A DNA stretch of 64,000 nucleotides from UBA5109 sp963975155 (GCA_963975155.1 CAXBFG010000011.1:1-64000); one strand, 5' to 3'. Shown: positions 1 through 9,741, counted from the stretch's first letter. A program made the numbers and translations. Notes: generated by a model from the letters alone, not told the origin.

Positions 1-332
<332 letters not shown>

Positions 333-548
333 AAAGTTTTTGCACCATTAAAGCATTATAAAATGCCCTAACAATGACTATTCTTTTGTCCTTAGAAAAG
401 GACCAGACTCAATAAATAAAACTACTGTTGAGAAGTCTATTTCTTTCAAAATAGGCTTCATTGAATCAACGCAGTTGTTTACCTATTGCGTCTACATTTT
501 TTAACGCAAACACGTTCGGCAAACACCCACATCTATTACTTGATCGAC

Positions 549-577
549 TTGTTAAAGAGCTTCCCTGTAACAGGGAA
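549..577 (-). promoter_or_regulatory. rrn leader boxB-like hairpin and boxA antitermination site
   Basis: On the minus strand a 7-bp hairpin, TTCCCTGTTACAGGGAA (561-577), is followed directly by GCTCTTTAACAA (549-560), which matches the boxA core of ribosomal antitermination sites. Boxes in this order between the rrn promoter and 16S are the known target of the NusB/NusE antitermination complex. The 216 nt from boxA to the 16S 5' end are the rest of the pre-16S leader. Confidence 0.85.
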
Positions 578-582
578 CGCGC

Positions 583-650
583 ATTATACATATCCATTTA
601 GAACTAGCAAGGGATTAAGATAAAATAAAGAGCATTAAAGTGACTACCTC
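583..650 (-). promoter_or_regulatory. rrn P1-type promoter with AT-rich upstream element
   Basis: Minus strand: -35 TTGCTA (605-610), 16-bp spacer, perfect -10 TATAAT (583-588), then a GCGCG discriminator of the type linked to stringent control. Upstream (about 615-650) the DNA is strongly A/T rich, as in UP elements of rRNA promoters. The start of transcription would fall near 575-577, at the base of the boxB-like hairpin. The elements are read directly; control by ppGpp/Fis is inferred from the family. From 651 to 785 I see only a small hairpin near 753-765. Confidence 0.8.
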
Positions 651-752
651 GCTTAGAGCTGATTTTCAGGCATATTTCAAGCACTTTTCAAGGCATTTTT
701 ACCCATATTTCATGCGACTGGCCTGCTCGCCTTAATAGGAGCGTTCGAAGAA

Positions 753-765
753 GCCTGTTTTAGGC
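753..765 (-). terminator. possible terminator after msrQ
   Basis: The short palindrome GCCT-AAAAC-AGGC on the minus strand is followed by TTCTTC and lies 21 nt past the msrQ stop. The stem is only 4 bp and the U run is broken, so this is a weak candidate. Confidence 0.3.
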
Positions 766-785
766 CGGATTTTGCACATTCGGCT

Positions 786-1415
786 TCACTTCAGAAAGCT
801 AAACTGTCTTACTGTGGCACTATAATGCCGCAAAATTCTGTAGACCAGACACAGGAATACCAGGGAACCGTATAAAAGAGCATCAAAATAGCTTGATCGT
901 ACTATCCACAACACATGCAACACAGCGAGAATGTTGATGATATAGACCAATCTATGCAATCTCTTCCAGTTACGGCCCAGTTTACGTTGCGCGGCCTGAA
1001 AAGAAGTCATCCCAAGCGGCAGCATTAGGAGGAAGGCTGTAAACCCTACTGTTATATAGGGGCGTTCTACAATTTCTCTACCAATGTCCGCCCACTGCCA
1101 CTGCAAGAGAAACATCAAAAATACCAAGAGGTGCAGGCTGATGTAGAACAAAGCAAATAAACCAATCATACGCCGATAAGACCACAGCCTTGGCATCTTT
1201 AATAAATAACGCAATGGAGTAATCGCCAGTGATGCAATCAAGATTCGAATTGACCATTCCCCGGTCTCCAGAGCAAGTGTCTGCGCCGGATCTGGCCCCA
1301 ATAGATTCTCCCCTCCTGTTAAAGCCAGGTACACTGCATAAAACAGGATGAGAGCAGGCAGAAGAAATAACAGGAATACGATTGGTTTAATAACGACAGT
1401 GAAATTCTTAAGCAC
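786..1415 (-). CDS. msrQ: MsrQ, haem-binding membrane subunit of the MsrPQ methionine sulfoxide reductase
   Basis: A 209-residue integral membrane protein of the ferric-reductase-like transmembrane family (formerly YedZ). About six hydrophobic helices are visible, with the conserved histidines in helices near residues 100 (LHLLVFL) and 155-170 (RLHRLVYI, VLHVLW) that ligate haem in MsrQ. It passes electrons from the respiratory chain to periplasmic MsrP, which reduces methionine sulfoxide in envelope proteins. It is the last gene of an operon with two msrP copies upstream, separated from the nearer one by 99 bp. Length matches E. coli MsrQ (211 aa). Downstream is the divergently oriented end of the rrn leader region. 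Confidence 0.93.
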   Translation of the reverse strand: MLKNFTVVIKPIVFLLFLLPALILFYAVYLALTGGENLLGPDPAQTLALETGEWSIRILIASLAITPLRYLLKMPRLWSYRRMIGLFALFYISLHLLVFLMFLLQWQWADIGREIVERPYITVGFTAFLLMLPLGMTSFQAAQRKLGRNWKRLHRLVYIINILAVLHVLWIVRSSYFDALLYGSLVFLCLVYRILRHYSATVRQFSFLK

Positions 1416-1514
1416 CTAGTTAATTTCCTTTTCAGGTATACGGAGATCCGGAATAAGAGCCTACATTAAGAAACTCTGATCAGGCGGTTACGCCCGCTAT
1501 TTTTTAGGGATGCG

Positions 1515-2561
1515 TCAGAAATAGGTTCTGAGATCCATTCCAGAATACAAGTGAGCCACTTCTTCAGAATAACCATTAAACATCTGCGTCTCGATCCGAC
1601 GATCAAATAAACCGGAGGGTAATCGCCTCTCTGTTGCCTGGCTCCATCTTGGGTGACTGACCTGGGGATTTACATTTGAATAAAATCCATATTCATTTGC
1701 TGCATAATCATTCCAGGCAGTACGTGGCATATCACGTCTGAAATTGATGCGCACAATAGATTTAATGCTTTTAAATCCATACTTCCAGGGCACAACAAGT
1801 CGTAAAGGCGCGCCATTTTGTACCGGCAGGATATCGTTATACATTCCTACTGCTAGCAGCGTTAGTGGGTGCATAGCTTCATCCATACGTAAGCCTTCGC
1901 GGTATGGCCAACCCAGGGCAGAAGATCGCGCAGCCTGGCCTGGCATTTGTTCGGGGTCATAGAGTGTTTCAAATTCAATAAACTGTGCATTACTGGTTGG
2001 CTCAAAACGATTAACAAGATCAGCCAAAGGAAAGCCAATCCAGGGTATGACCAGTGAAAACGCCTCTACACAACGTAATCGATAAATTCTTTCTTCCAGA
2101 GTATGCGGCTGCAGGATATCTTCAAGATTGTAAATACCCGGACGATTTACTTCTCCAGCTATTTCGACGGACCAGGGATCTATTTCGAATTCTCTGGCCC
2201 GAGTTGCCGGGTCGGTTTTACCACTGCCAAATTCAAAAAAATTATTGTAGTTTGTGGCATCCTCAAAGGGACTTATTGATTCACTGGTGGTAAAGGGGCC
2301 AAAGTCAGGCGCATCAAGCCGCTCGGCAACTTTATTAAGCAGCCATGCCGGCTTAGTAGCCAGGTTAAGGTCCTCAGGAGCGCGACCCTGTAGACCTGTT
2401 GCAGACTGCGCTAAAGCTGTTGGAGACACCAAACCAGCACTCAAAGCTCCTGCACCCAGGGCCACATTAGCAGAAGACTTAAGAAAGTCCCTTCGTTTTC
2501 GATATATCGATTCGGGGGTGATTTCTGATGCTGCTATCTCTTTTCTGGTTTTAATAAGCAT
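1515..2561 (-). CDS. msrP: MsrP, periplasmic molybdopterin methionine sulfoxide reductase (copy 1)
   Basis: A 348-residue protein with a Tat signal at residues 20-52 (RKRRDFLKSS, then a hydrophobic stretch ending ALAQ), so it is exported folded with its molybdenum cofactor. The sulfite-oxidase-type molybdopterin domain follows; the cysteine in YRLRCVEAFS is the expected molybdenum ligand. MsrP repairs oxidised methionines in periplasmic proteins using electrons from MsrQ. It is nearly the same length as the neighbour at 2657-3700 and shares long identical stretches with it, for example at the C-terminus around YSNVNPQVSHPRWSQATERR, so the two arose by tandem duplication. The ATG at 2561 precedes the twin-arginine motif by a typical distance. 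Confidence 0.93.
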   Translation of the reverse strand: MLIKTRKEIAASEITPESIYRKRRDFLKSSANVALGAGALSAGLVSPTALAQSATGLQGRAPEDLNLATKPAWLLNKVAERLDAPDFGPFTTSESISPFEDATNYNNFFEFGSGKTDPATRAREFEIDPWSVEIAGEVNRPGIYNLEDILQPHTLEERIYRLRCVEAFSLVIPWIGFPLADLVNRFEPTSNAQFIEFETLYDPEQMPGQAARSSALGWPYREGLRMDEAMHPLTLLAVGMYNDILPVQNGAPLRLVVPWKYGFKSIKSIVRINFRRDMPRTAWNDYAANEYGFYSNVNPQVSHPRWSQATERRLPSGLFDRRIETQMFNGYSEEVAHLYSGMDLRTYF

Positions 2562-2656
2562 ATCGACTCTCGGTTTTCTTTTACTTTATTTGCTTAATCC
2601 GCTTTTGTTTCTTTTGATTCTCTCTTTTATTGAAGTACCTGAGCTTTTATAACTTG

Positions 2657-3700
2657 CTAGTAATTAACTTTTAAATCCATGCCGGCGTATAGATGAGCCA
2701 CTTCATCAGCATAGCCATTAAACATTTCAGTGGCTATGCGTCGATCGAATAAACCTGAGGGCAAGCGTCTTTCAGTAGCCTGACTCCAGCGCGGATGGCT
2801 AACCTGAGGGTTTACGTTTGAATAAAAACCATATTCCCGGGCATTAATATCATTCCATGTTGTACGTGGCATATCACTGCGGAAATTAATACCTACAATA
2901 GACTTTATACCTTTAATTCCGTATTTCCAGGGCACTATCAGACGCAAGGGTGCGCCATTCTGAGCCGGTAATATGTCGTTATATACACCAACAACCATGA
3001 GTGTCAGAGGATGCATTGCTTCATCCATCCGTAAACCTTCACGGTATGGCCAATCAATTGTCGCAAAACGCGAATTCTGTTCTGGAAACTGCTGTGGATC
3101 TACTAGTGTTACAAATTCTACAAAGCGGGCATTCCCGGTTGGCTCAAATCGGCTGATCAGATCCGCCAGAGGGAAACCTATCCATGGCATCACCATCGAC
3201 CATGCTTCAACACAGCGATGTCGGTATATTCTCTCTTCAAAGCTGTGAGGCCGCAGAACATCTTCGAGGGTATAGACACCAGGTTTATTTACTTCGCCAG
3301 TGATATTGAGCGTCCATGGTTCAACCTTGAAATCCCTGGCATAAAGAGATGGATCATTTTTTGCTGTTCCAAATTCATAAAAATTATTATAGGTAGTGAC
3401 ATCCTTATAGGGAGTCAGCATCTCTTCAGTCGTATAGGGCCCTGAATTTGGCGCAGGAGTACTGTTGTAGACTTTTTGGCTTAACCATTCGGGCTTGTTG
3501 GACAGATTTAACTGATCTGCAGTTCGAGGCGAGGCAATTTGTGCATGAGCGCTTGGAGATAACAATCCACTTGCCGCCGCGCCAACTCCCAAAGCCACGT
3601 TGGCACTCTCTTTAAGGAATTTCCTACGGTTTCTATAGCTTGATTCAGATGTAATTTCTGAAGAAGGAATCTGTTTACCTGTTTTGATGATCATATCCAT
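2657..3700 (-). CDS. msrP: MsrP, periplasmic molybdopterin methionine sulfoxide reductase (copy 2)
   Basis: A 347-residue paralogue of the next gene, with the same plan: Tat motif RNRRKFLKES near residue 23, signal peptide cleaved after AHAQ, and the Mo-ligand cysteine in YRHRCVEAWS. It is the promoter-proximal gene of the msrP-msrP-msrQ operon; 95 bp separate it from copy 1. Differences are concentrated in the mature N-terminus (the region before the YNNF motif), which may reflect different substrates or simply drift. A second in-frame ATG two codons in (3694) is equally possible. The 156-bp gap upstream to pssA holds an AT-rich stretch near 3775-3795 that could be the promoter. Confidence 0.92.
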   Translation of the reverse strand: MDMIIKTGKQIPSSEITSESSYRNRRKFLKESANVALGVGAAASGLLSPSAHAQIASPRTADQLNLSNKPEWLSQKVYNSTPAPNSGPYTTEEMLTPYKDVTTYNNFYEFGTAKNDPSLYARDFKVEPWTLNITGEVNKPGVYTLEDVLRPHSFEERIYRHRCVEAWSMVMPWIGFPLADLISRFEPTGNARFVEFVTLVDPQQFPEQNSRFATIDWPYREGLRMDEAMHPLTLMVVGVYNDILPAQNGAPLRLIVPWKYGIKGIKSIVGINFRSDMPRTTWNDINAREYGFYSNVNPQVSHPRWSQATERRLPSGLFDRRIATEMFNGYADEVAHLYAGMDLKVNY

Positions 3701-3856
3701 TACCTGCTTCTAACCAGCTTGTATTAACCCATTGAAAAGGACTCAATTGCTTTACTGCAGCTACTTACCCTTTAAAAATAACATATATAGTGTAGAAGGG
3801 TAGATTACCTGGCCTATGATAAATTACTGCGCATGGCCATTTTCCATTTTTTTTCC

Positions 3857-4738
3857 TTATTTCCCGATCTCGCCTGCTATTTCTGCTTTTTGCAGTCTTT
3901 TTTTGCGATATTGATAAACCGTCATCGCCGGACCGGATATTGCGTACAGAATGGCAATTACAAACAACACCAGAGGCGGATCCCAGGAGACTATAACAAA
4001 TATCAGGATGACCATCAGGATGACAAAGAAAGGCACGCGGTTTCTGAAGTCCATGTCTTTAAAGCTGTAATAATGAACATTCAACACCATGCACAATCCC
4101 GCTGCCATCGTCACCAGGGCCGCAGCTATCGCGATAGGAAGCGTCACTTCAATGGCATAGGCAGTGCAGACCCATACCATAAAAACAACCAAACCAGCCG
4201 CCGCAGGGCTGGCGAGCCCCACAAAGAACCGTTTATTAACGGTACCCAATTGAACGTTAAAGCGCGCCAATCTCAATGCGGCACAAGCCACATAAAAGAA
4301 AGCGGCTGTCCAACCCAGCGTTCCCAGATCTGATAAAGCCCAACTGAAACAGATTAATGCCGGAGCTACCCCGAATGCCAGCATATCTGATAATGAATCG
4401 TATTCAGCACCAAAGGCGCTTTGAGTATTCGTCAATCTGGCAACCCGCCCATCAAGCCCATCCAGAAACATAGCGGCCAGAATAGCCAGACATGCATTCT
4501 GGAAGTCATTGTTCATGCCCGAGATAACGGCAAAAAAACCGGCAAACAGTGCACCGGTTGTTAACAGGTTGGGTAAGAGGAAAATTCCTTTACGGCGAAC
4601 CTTGCGCCCGCCTTCTGACACTTCTTCTTCATGATCATCGATCAATAACAGCGATTCGTACTCGGATTCATTTCGAAGCTCATTCTTACGATCATTCGAC
4701 GCATTCAGGTTTTCTGTTTCATCATTATTACTATTCAT
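3857..4738 (-). CDS. pssA: CDP-diacylglycerol--serine O-phosphatidyltransferase
   Basis: Makes phosphatidylserine from CDP-diacylglycerol and serine at the inner membrane, the first step to phosphatidylethanolamine. The CDP-alcohol phosphatidyltransferase signature DG-x2-AR-x8-G-x3-D-x3-D is complete at residues 95-117 (begins DGRVAR and ends YDSLSD), and about seven further hydrophobic helices follow. This is the membrane-embedded type II enzyme, not the phospholipase-D-like E. coli type. At 293 residues it is slightly long because of a hydrophilic, acidic N-terminal extension of about 45 residues (rich in N, E, D). Transcribed divergently from ilvC with a 133-bp shared upstream region. Confidence 0.94.
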   Translation of the reverse strand: MNSNNDETENLNASNDRKNELRNESEYESLLLIDDHEEEVSEGGRKVRRKGIFLLPNLLTTGALFAGFFAVISGMNNDFQNACLAILAAMFLDGLDGRVARLTNTQSAFGAEYDSLSDMLAFGVAPALICFSWALSDLGTLGWTAAFFYVACAALRLARFNVQLGTVNKRFFVGLASPAAAGLVVFMVWVCTAYAIEVTLPIAIAAALVTMAAGLCMVLNVHYYSFKDMDFRNRVPFFVILMVILIFVIVSWDPPLVLFVIAILYAISGPAMTVYQYRKKRLQKAEIAGEIGK

Positions 4739-4792
4739 AGCCTCATTCTATGCTTCTACTACATTTTTAGCAGCATTTTTCAACATAAGCAT

Positions 4793-4821
4793 TTTACCCA
4801 TGGCGCTTTTTTCTTTATGAT
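4793..4821 (+). promoter_or_regulatory. candidate sigma-70 promoter for ilvC
   Basis: TTTACC (4793-4798) and TATGAT (4816-4821) with a 17-bp spacer lie 50 bp before the ilvC ATG at 4872. The -35 matches consensus at four of six positions. Read by eye only; other spacings are possible. Confidence 0.4.
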
Positions 4822-4871
4822 TGCCTCCCTGAATTTATCCCTTGTTTATCAGCCCAGACGGAATTTATGAA

Positions 4872-6344
4872 ATGAACTACTTCAATACCTTACCTTTACG
4901 CCTGCAACTTGAACAGTTAGGCAAATGCCGATTCATGGACCAATCTGAATTCAGTTCCGGTGTTGAGAAGCTCAAGGGTAAGAAAGTCGTCATTCTGGGC
5001 TGTGGAGCTCAAGGCCTTAACCAGGGTTTAAATATGCGTGACAGCGGCCTGGATATCAGCTACGCCTTGCGCAAGGAAGCCATCACTGAAAAACGACAAT
5101 CCTGGGTTAATGCCACAGAAAACAGCTTTACTGTTGGAACCTTCGAAGAACTGATACCAGGTGCTGACCTGGTTTTGAATCTGACCCCGGACAAGCAGCA
5201 TAGTGCAGTTGTCGATACTGTCATGCCCCTGATGAAAAAAGGTGCTTGTCTGGCTTACTCTCATGGCTTCAATATAGTCGAGGAAGGTATGCAGATTCGT
5301 GATGATCTGACCGTCATCATGGTGGCACCAAAATGTCCGGGCACTGAAGTTCGAGAAGAATACAAGCGCGGATTCGGGGTCCCTACCTTAATAGCCGTGC
5401 ACACTGAAAATGACCCCCAGGGCGAAGGGCACGAAATTGCAAAAGCCTATGCTGCGGCCACTGGCGGACATCGCGCCGGCGTTCTGGATTCATCTTTTAT
5501 TGCCGAAGTTAAGTCTGACTTGATGGGCGAACAAACCATCCTTTGCGGCATGCTGCAGACTGGTTCAATACTTTGCTATAACCGTATGCTGGACCTGGGC
5601 GTTGATAAGGCATATGCCTCCAAACTGGTTCAATATGGTTGGGAGACTGTCTCAGAAGGACTGAAACAGGGCGGCATTACCAACATGATGGACAGGCTCT
5701 CCAATCCAGCCAAGATAAGGGCCTTTGACTTGAGCGAAGAACTGAAAAATATCATGGCACCCTTATTCCAGAAACATATGGATGACATTATGGGTGGCAT
5801 TTTTTCCAGCACCATGATGGAAGATTGGGCTAATGACGATGCCAACCTGCTTAAATGGCGTGAGGAAACAGGCAAGAGCGCTTTCGAACTTTCCAGCACT
5901 GAAGGTGCACCAGAAATCCCTGAACAAGAGTACTACGATAATTGCATACTGATGGTTGCCATGATTAAAGCCGGTGTTGAATTATGTTTTGAGACCTTGA
6001 CCAGCGCCGGAGTCATTGCAGAATCTGCCTATTATGAATCACTGCATGAAACACCCTTAATTGCCAATTTGATCGGTCGCAAAAAACTTTATGAAATGAA
6101 TAAAGTGATTTCAGATACTGCAGAATATGGCTGTTACCTGTTTTCTCATGCAGCCGTTCCATTGCTGGCTGACTTCATGCAAACAGTAAGCGCCGAAGTT
6201 ATCGGCAAAGGTCTTGATATTCCTGACAATAACGTTGATGACCGTGAACTTATTGCTGTCAACGCAGCCATCAGGAATCATCCTATCGAAGAGGTGGGAG
6301 CACGTTTACGTTCACATATGACGGCAATGAAAAAGGTTATTTAA
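4872..6344 (+). CDS. ilvC: ketol-acid reductoisomerase (class II)
   Basis: Second step of valine/isoleucine synthesis: NADPH-dependent isomerisation and reduction of acetohydroxy acids, magnesium dependent. The protein follows E. coli IlvC almost throughout (MNYFNTLPLRLQLEQLGKCRF, GCGAQGLNQGLNMRDSGLD, APKCPGTEVREEYKRGFGVP), with the long duplicated knotted C-terminal domain that defines class II. An upstream in-frame TTG at 4842 would add ten residues, but homology to E. coli MANYFNTLNLR and an ACGGA stretch upstream favour the ATG at 4872, giving 490 residues. It stands alone: acetolactate synthase is encoded 14 kb away on the other strand. A 12-bp hairpin follows the stop. Confidence 0.97.
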   Translation: MNYFNTLPLRLQLEQLGKCRFMDQSEFSSGVEKLKGKKVVILGCGAQGLNQGLNMRDSGLDISYALRKEAITEKRQSWVNATENSFTVGTFEELIPGADLVLNLTPDKQHSAVVDTVMPLMKKGACLAYSHGFNIVEEGMQIRDDLTVIMVAPKCPGTEVREEYKRGFGVPTLIAVHTENDPQGEGHEIAKAYAAATGGHRAGVLDSSFIAEVKSDLMGEQTILCGMLQTGSILCYNRMLDLGVDKAYASKLVQYGWETVSEGLKQGGITNMMDRLSNPAKIRAFDLSEELKNIMAPLFQKHMDDIMGGIFSSTMMEDWANDDANLLKWREETGKSAFELSSTEGAPEIPEQEYYDNCILMVAMIKAGVELCFETLTSAGVIAESAYYESLHETPLIANLIGRKKLYEMNKVISDTAEYGCYLFSHAAVPLLADFMQTVSAEVIGKGLDIPDNNVDDRELIAVNAAIRNHPIEEVGARLRSHMTAMKKVI

Positions 6345-6353
6345 AGCCTGCTC

Positions 6354-6387
6354 CAATTTGCCTGATAAATTTTTGTCAGGCAAATTG
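6354..6387 (+). terminator. hairpin after ilvC
   Basis: A perfect 12-bp stem (CAATTTGCCTGA at 6354-6365, TCAGGCAAATTG at 6376-6387) with a 10-nt loop begins 10 nt after the ilvC stop. There is no U run after the stem (GAAAGACC), so it may act as an mRNA 3' end stabiliser or a leaky terminator rather than a classic intrinsic terminator. Confidence 0.6.
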
Positions 6388-6468
6388 AAAGACCACTCAA
6401 GTATAAACTGCTTCTATCCTGAGGCCTTTTAGTCAGTTATATTCCTAACCCTCTAGTTAGAGGATATA

Positions 6469-7209
6469 GTGAGATTTCCCTTGCCCAAGCTGATTGCACA
6501 TCGCGGACAGAATGCCAGTTTTCCTGAAAATACGCTGGAGGCTTTTGTCGCAGCTCTGGCATGTGGCGCCAAGTACCTCGAATGTGATATCCAACTAACC
6601 GCAGATCATATTCCTGTCATCAGCCACGATATGTCACTGCTGAAAACTGCTGACCTGAACATCAACCTCGCCCAGACTCACTATTCAAGCCTGTCAAACA
6701 TCAGTGTAGGGGAAGCCAAACGTTTTGGGGATGCTTTTCCATCCACGGACCTTCCCAGGCTTACAGATCTCATCGCTTTATTACGATCTTATCCTGATGT
6801 ATTGATATTTATAGAATTAAAACAGGAAAGTTTTGATTACTTTGGCATCGAACTCTTTGTTGATAGTGTCTTGAATTGTTTGCAAGAAGACTTCGAGCGA
6901 TGCGTACTTATTTCATTTAATTTACAGGCCTTGCAGTACCTGAAATCAAAATCAACAATAAGAACTGGCTGGGTGATTAAACACCTTGATCAAGCAAGCC
7001 TGCTTGCCGCCAAACAACTTTCACCTGAATTTATGTTTACCAAGTATATTAACTGTTTAAATTCCAAGCATGATTTTTCGGCTGATCCCTGGAGCTGGGT
7101 TATTTATGAATCCAGCGACCCCCTGATCGTAGACGCACTTATAAAACGCGGCGTGGACTTTATCGAAACAGATAATATTTGCCAACTACTTAACTATTTT
7201 CCAGACTAA
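6469..7209 (+). CDS. glycerophosphodiester phosphodiesterase (GDPD family)
   Basis: Hydrolyses glycerophosphodiesters to sn-glycerol 3-phosphate and an alcohol. The GDPD catalytic features are plain: HRG at residues 11-13, PENTLEAF just after, the ECDIQLTAD metal-binding segment near residue 42, SHD near 56, and IELK near residue 117. There is no signal peptide, so it is cytoplasmic, like E. coli UgpQ (247 aa; this one is 246). The start is GTG at 6469 with AGAGGAT six bases upstream; the AGAGG is within a small hairpin (6450-6463) that could hinder initiation. The gene stands alone between ilvC and the convergent fad operon. Confidence 0.9.
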   Translation: MRFPLPKLIAHRGQNASFPENTLEAFVAALACGAKYLECDIQLTADHIPVISHDMSLLKTADLNINLAQTHYSSLSNISVGEAKRFGDAFPSTDLPRLTDLIALLRSYPDVLIFIELKQESFDYFGIELFVDSVLNCLQEDFERCVLISFNLQALQYLKSKSTIRTGWVIKHLDQASLLAAKQLSPEFMFTKYINCLNSKHDFSADPWSWVIYESSDPLIVDALIKRGVDFIETDNICQLLNYFPD

Positions 7210-7215
7210 ACTTTA

Positions 7216-7231
7216 CGCAATACTTATTGCG
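7216..7231. terminator. palindrome between convergent GDPD and fadE genes
   Basis: CGCAATA-CT-TATTGCG is a perfect 7-bp inverted repeat a few bases after the GDPD stop. No U run follows on either strand, so a termination role is only suggested by position. Confidence 0.3.
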
Positions 7232-7310
7232 CAGCAAATACCTCACTTCATGTAATAGCGCCAAGATTAAGAGTTCCGGCACAAGCAAAATAAAGGCGGT
7301 CAGTACAAGC

Positions 7311-9734
7311 TTATTTTCTGCCCAGATAATTATCATGTTCAAAAAAATCAACCTGTATAATATCGTCAGCCGCTGCTTCAGCAGCACTTATATGTTTAAA
7401 GTCTTCCTCTTCAATCAGCCCCTGTTGCAAGGCTGCATTTGCCATATTAAGCCAGGTGTCTTTCTTGATCTCTTTGCTTTTTTGCAATCGTTTAAGTTTG
7501 CTGCGGGCAGGCAAGGCATGCAAAGAAAGCGCGTAAGCCGCTTCCAGTTTACCCAGACCTGCAGTGTGATTGTCTGGGATAAAAACATCACTGGTCAGTC
7601 TTGCAAACAAATTGTGCTCTGTACTCATTACCTGATTAATCACAGCATCTTTCTGACGATCACTCACATCCCTGAAACGCTGCCCCCAGGGAAGGCAGAC
7701 TATACGTATGCTCCATGCCATCAAAGGGTTCGGAAAATTATGCATGATGCCGAACAAGGCTTGTTCAATCTGGTATTCGGCATGCGTCAATGTGTAATCG
7801 ACCAGGGCCCAATCTTCTTTATGCCCTTCATCCTGAAAACGTTTCAAGGTGCAGGATCCAATATATAGCCAACCCAGCGCATCGGCATAACGACCGCTGA
7901 GGTATTCCTTACGCTTCAGGGCCCCGGCTAGAGTCAGCAAGCCAATATCCGTCATAAAGGCAAATGCCGCACAGAGTCTGTTTAGTCGGCGATAATGTAT
8001 GGCGGCTTTGCCCTGTACCGGACTGGCAGACAGGCGCTCAAAACTGATTGCCTGCAAAAATGCACGGACCTTGTTCTTGGCCACATGATTAACATGCCCG
8101 AAAAATGCCTTATCAAAAGCTTTCAGGTTCTCATCACTAATGGCTTTCAGTTCATCTAATAAAAATGGATGACAACGCATCGCTCCCTGACCAAAAATGA
8201 TCAGTGAACGCGTCAAAATATTGGCACCCTCAACTGTGATCGCGATAGGTAAAGCCGTATAAGTTCGAGATAGCATATTTCTGGAGCCCCGGCAGATTGC
8301 AGCGCCACCCTGTATATCCATGGCATCATTTACACTCTGGCGCATGGCCTCTGTCAGATAATGTTTAACGATGCCTGAAATCACTGAAGGCTTATTACCG
8401 GCATCAATTGCTGCACTGGTAATATTCCTGGTTGCGCTAGTCCAGTATGCATTGGCAAAAATTCTCGCCAGAGGTGTCCTGACCCCCTCAAAATTTACTA
8501 TTGGCAGCCCAAATTGTTCTCGCAGTGCACTATACATCCCCATACTACGAGCAGAAAATTGTGCGCCTCCGACACTCAGGGAAGGCAAAGAAATACTGCG
8601 ACCAACCGACAGGCATTCCATCAGCATACGCCAGCCATTGCCGACCTGTTCTACACCACCAATAACATAATCCATCGGAATAAAAACATCTTCACCAGAT
8701 ACAGGGCCATTATTGAAAGGGATGCCCATAGGGTCATGATGTTCGCCAATATGCATTCCGGGTGTTGAGCGTGGCAGTAATGCGCAAGTGATCCCGATGG
8801 ATTTTTTGGTACCTAACAATTCATCAGGATCAGAGAGTTCAAAGGCCAGGCCGACTAATGTGGCTATAGGTGCCAGTGTAATATAGCGTTTGTTAAAACT
8901 AACCCGGATACCCAATACTTCCTCACCGTTAAAGGTATCCCGGCAAACGACACCCTTGCTGCGGGTATTGGTAGCATCGCTGCCGGCATGAGGTTCAGTC
9001 AGGGCAAAACAGGGAATTTCTTTCCCCAGGGCCAATTGCGGTAAATAATGTTGCTTTTGCTCATCAGTGCCGTAGTAATGTAGTAGCTCCCCTGGACCCA
9101 GTGAGTTAGGAACCATCACCGTAATGGCTGCCGGAATACTGACTGTGGCAATTTTCGAAATCACGGCTGCATGACCACTGGCCGAGAAGCCCAAGCCTCC
9201 GTATTTCTTTTCAATGACCATCCCCAGAAATCGTTCATCCTTAATGAATTGCCATACCGCTTCAGGCAGATCCTTGTCCTGCGCAATCTGCTCTTCATCC
9301 AGCATGCTACAAAGTTTTTTCACAGGTCCGTCGATAAAATCCTTTTCTTCCTGGCTTAGTCCGGTATTGGAAAATGCTAATAGGTTTTTCCAATTCGGCG
9401 AGCCGGAAAACAAATCTTTATCCCACCATAAATTTCCCGCCTGTAATGCAATATTTTCTGTCTCACTAATCGAAGGAATCGCGCCGGCCATCAACTTCAT
9501 GACCTTCTTACTGAGAATATGACGAGCAGGAGGCAGTAGCAAAAATACCGTCGGCACCACAAGGATTATCAGAAAAAGATAAGCCCAGACGCCATCTTCT
9601 CCACTAAAGCCGGCGCTGATAAACAACACAACAGCCAGCAACAGACCTGACCAGGTTCGACCGTTATAAGTCAAAACAATCAGTCCAATTATTCCTAACA
9701 GCAGCAACAGGCTTGCCATTTTAGTTATCTCCAT
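7311..9734 (-). CDS. fadE: acyl-CoA dehydrogenase FadE
   Basis: First oxidation of the beta-oxidation cycle: FAD-dependent conversion of acyl-CoA to 2-enoyl-CoA. The 807-residue length and layout match E. coli FadE (814 aa): two N-terminal hydrophobic helices (residues 7-65), the acyl-CoA dehydrogenase core with PNSLGPGELLHYYGTDEQK and CFALTEPHAGSDA, and VEGANILTRS carrying the expected catalytic glutamate region, followed by the FadE-specific C-terminal half. It is the last gene of a five-gene operon, 7 bp after the FadN-like gene. The N-terminal helices suggest it is held at the inner membrane. Confidence 0.95.
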   Translation of the reverse strand: MEITKMASLLLLLGIIGLIVLTYNGRTWSGLLLAVVLFISAGFSGEDGVWAYLFLIILVVPTVFLLLPPARHILSKKVMKLMAGAIPSISETENIALQAGNLWWDKDLFSGSPNWKNLLAFSNTGLSQEEKDFIDGPVKKLCSMLDEEQIAQDKDLPEAVWQFIKDERFLGMVIEKKYGGLGFSASGHAAVISKIATVSIPAAITVMVPNSLGPGELLHYYGTDEQKQHYLPQLALGKEIPCFALTEPHAGSDATNTRSKGVVCRDTFNGEEVLGIRVSFNKRYITLAPIATLVGLAFELSDPDELLGTKKSIGITCALLPRSTPGMHIGEHHDPMGIPFNNGPVSGEDVFIPMDYVIGGVEQVGNGWRMLMECLSVGRSISLPSLSVGGAQFSARSMGMYSALREQFGLPIVNFEGVRTPLARIFANAYWTSATRNITSAAIDAGNKPSVISGIVKHYLTEAMRQSVNDAMDIQGGAAICRGSRNMLSRTYTALPIAITVEGANILTRSLIIFGQGAMRCHPFLLDELKAISDENLKAFDKAFFGHVNHVAKNKVRAFLQAISFERLSASPVQGKAAIHYRRLNRLCAAFAFMTDIGLLTLAGALKRKEYLSGRYADALGWLYIGSCTLKRFQDEGHKEDWALVDYTLTHAEYQIEQALFGIMHNFPNPLMAWSIRIVCLPWGQRFRDVSDRQKDAVINQVMSTEHNLFARLTSDVFIPDNHTAGLGKLEAAYALSLHALPARSKLKRLQKSKEIKKDTWLNMANAALQQGLIEEEDFKHISAAEAAADDIIQVDFFEHDNYLGRK

Positions 9735-9741
9735 TCATTGT

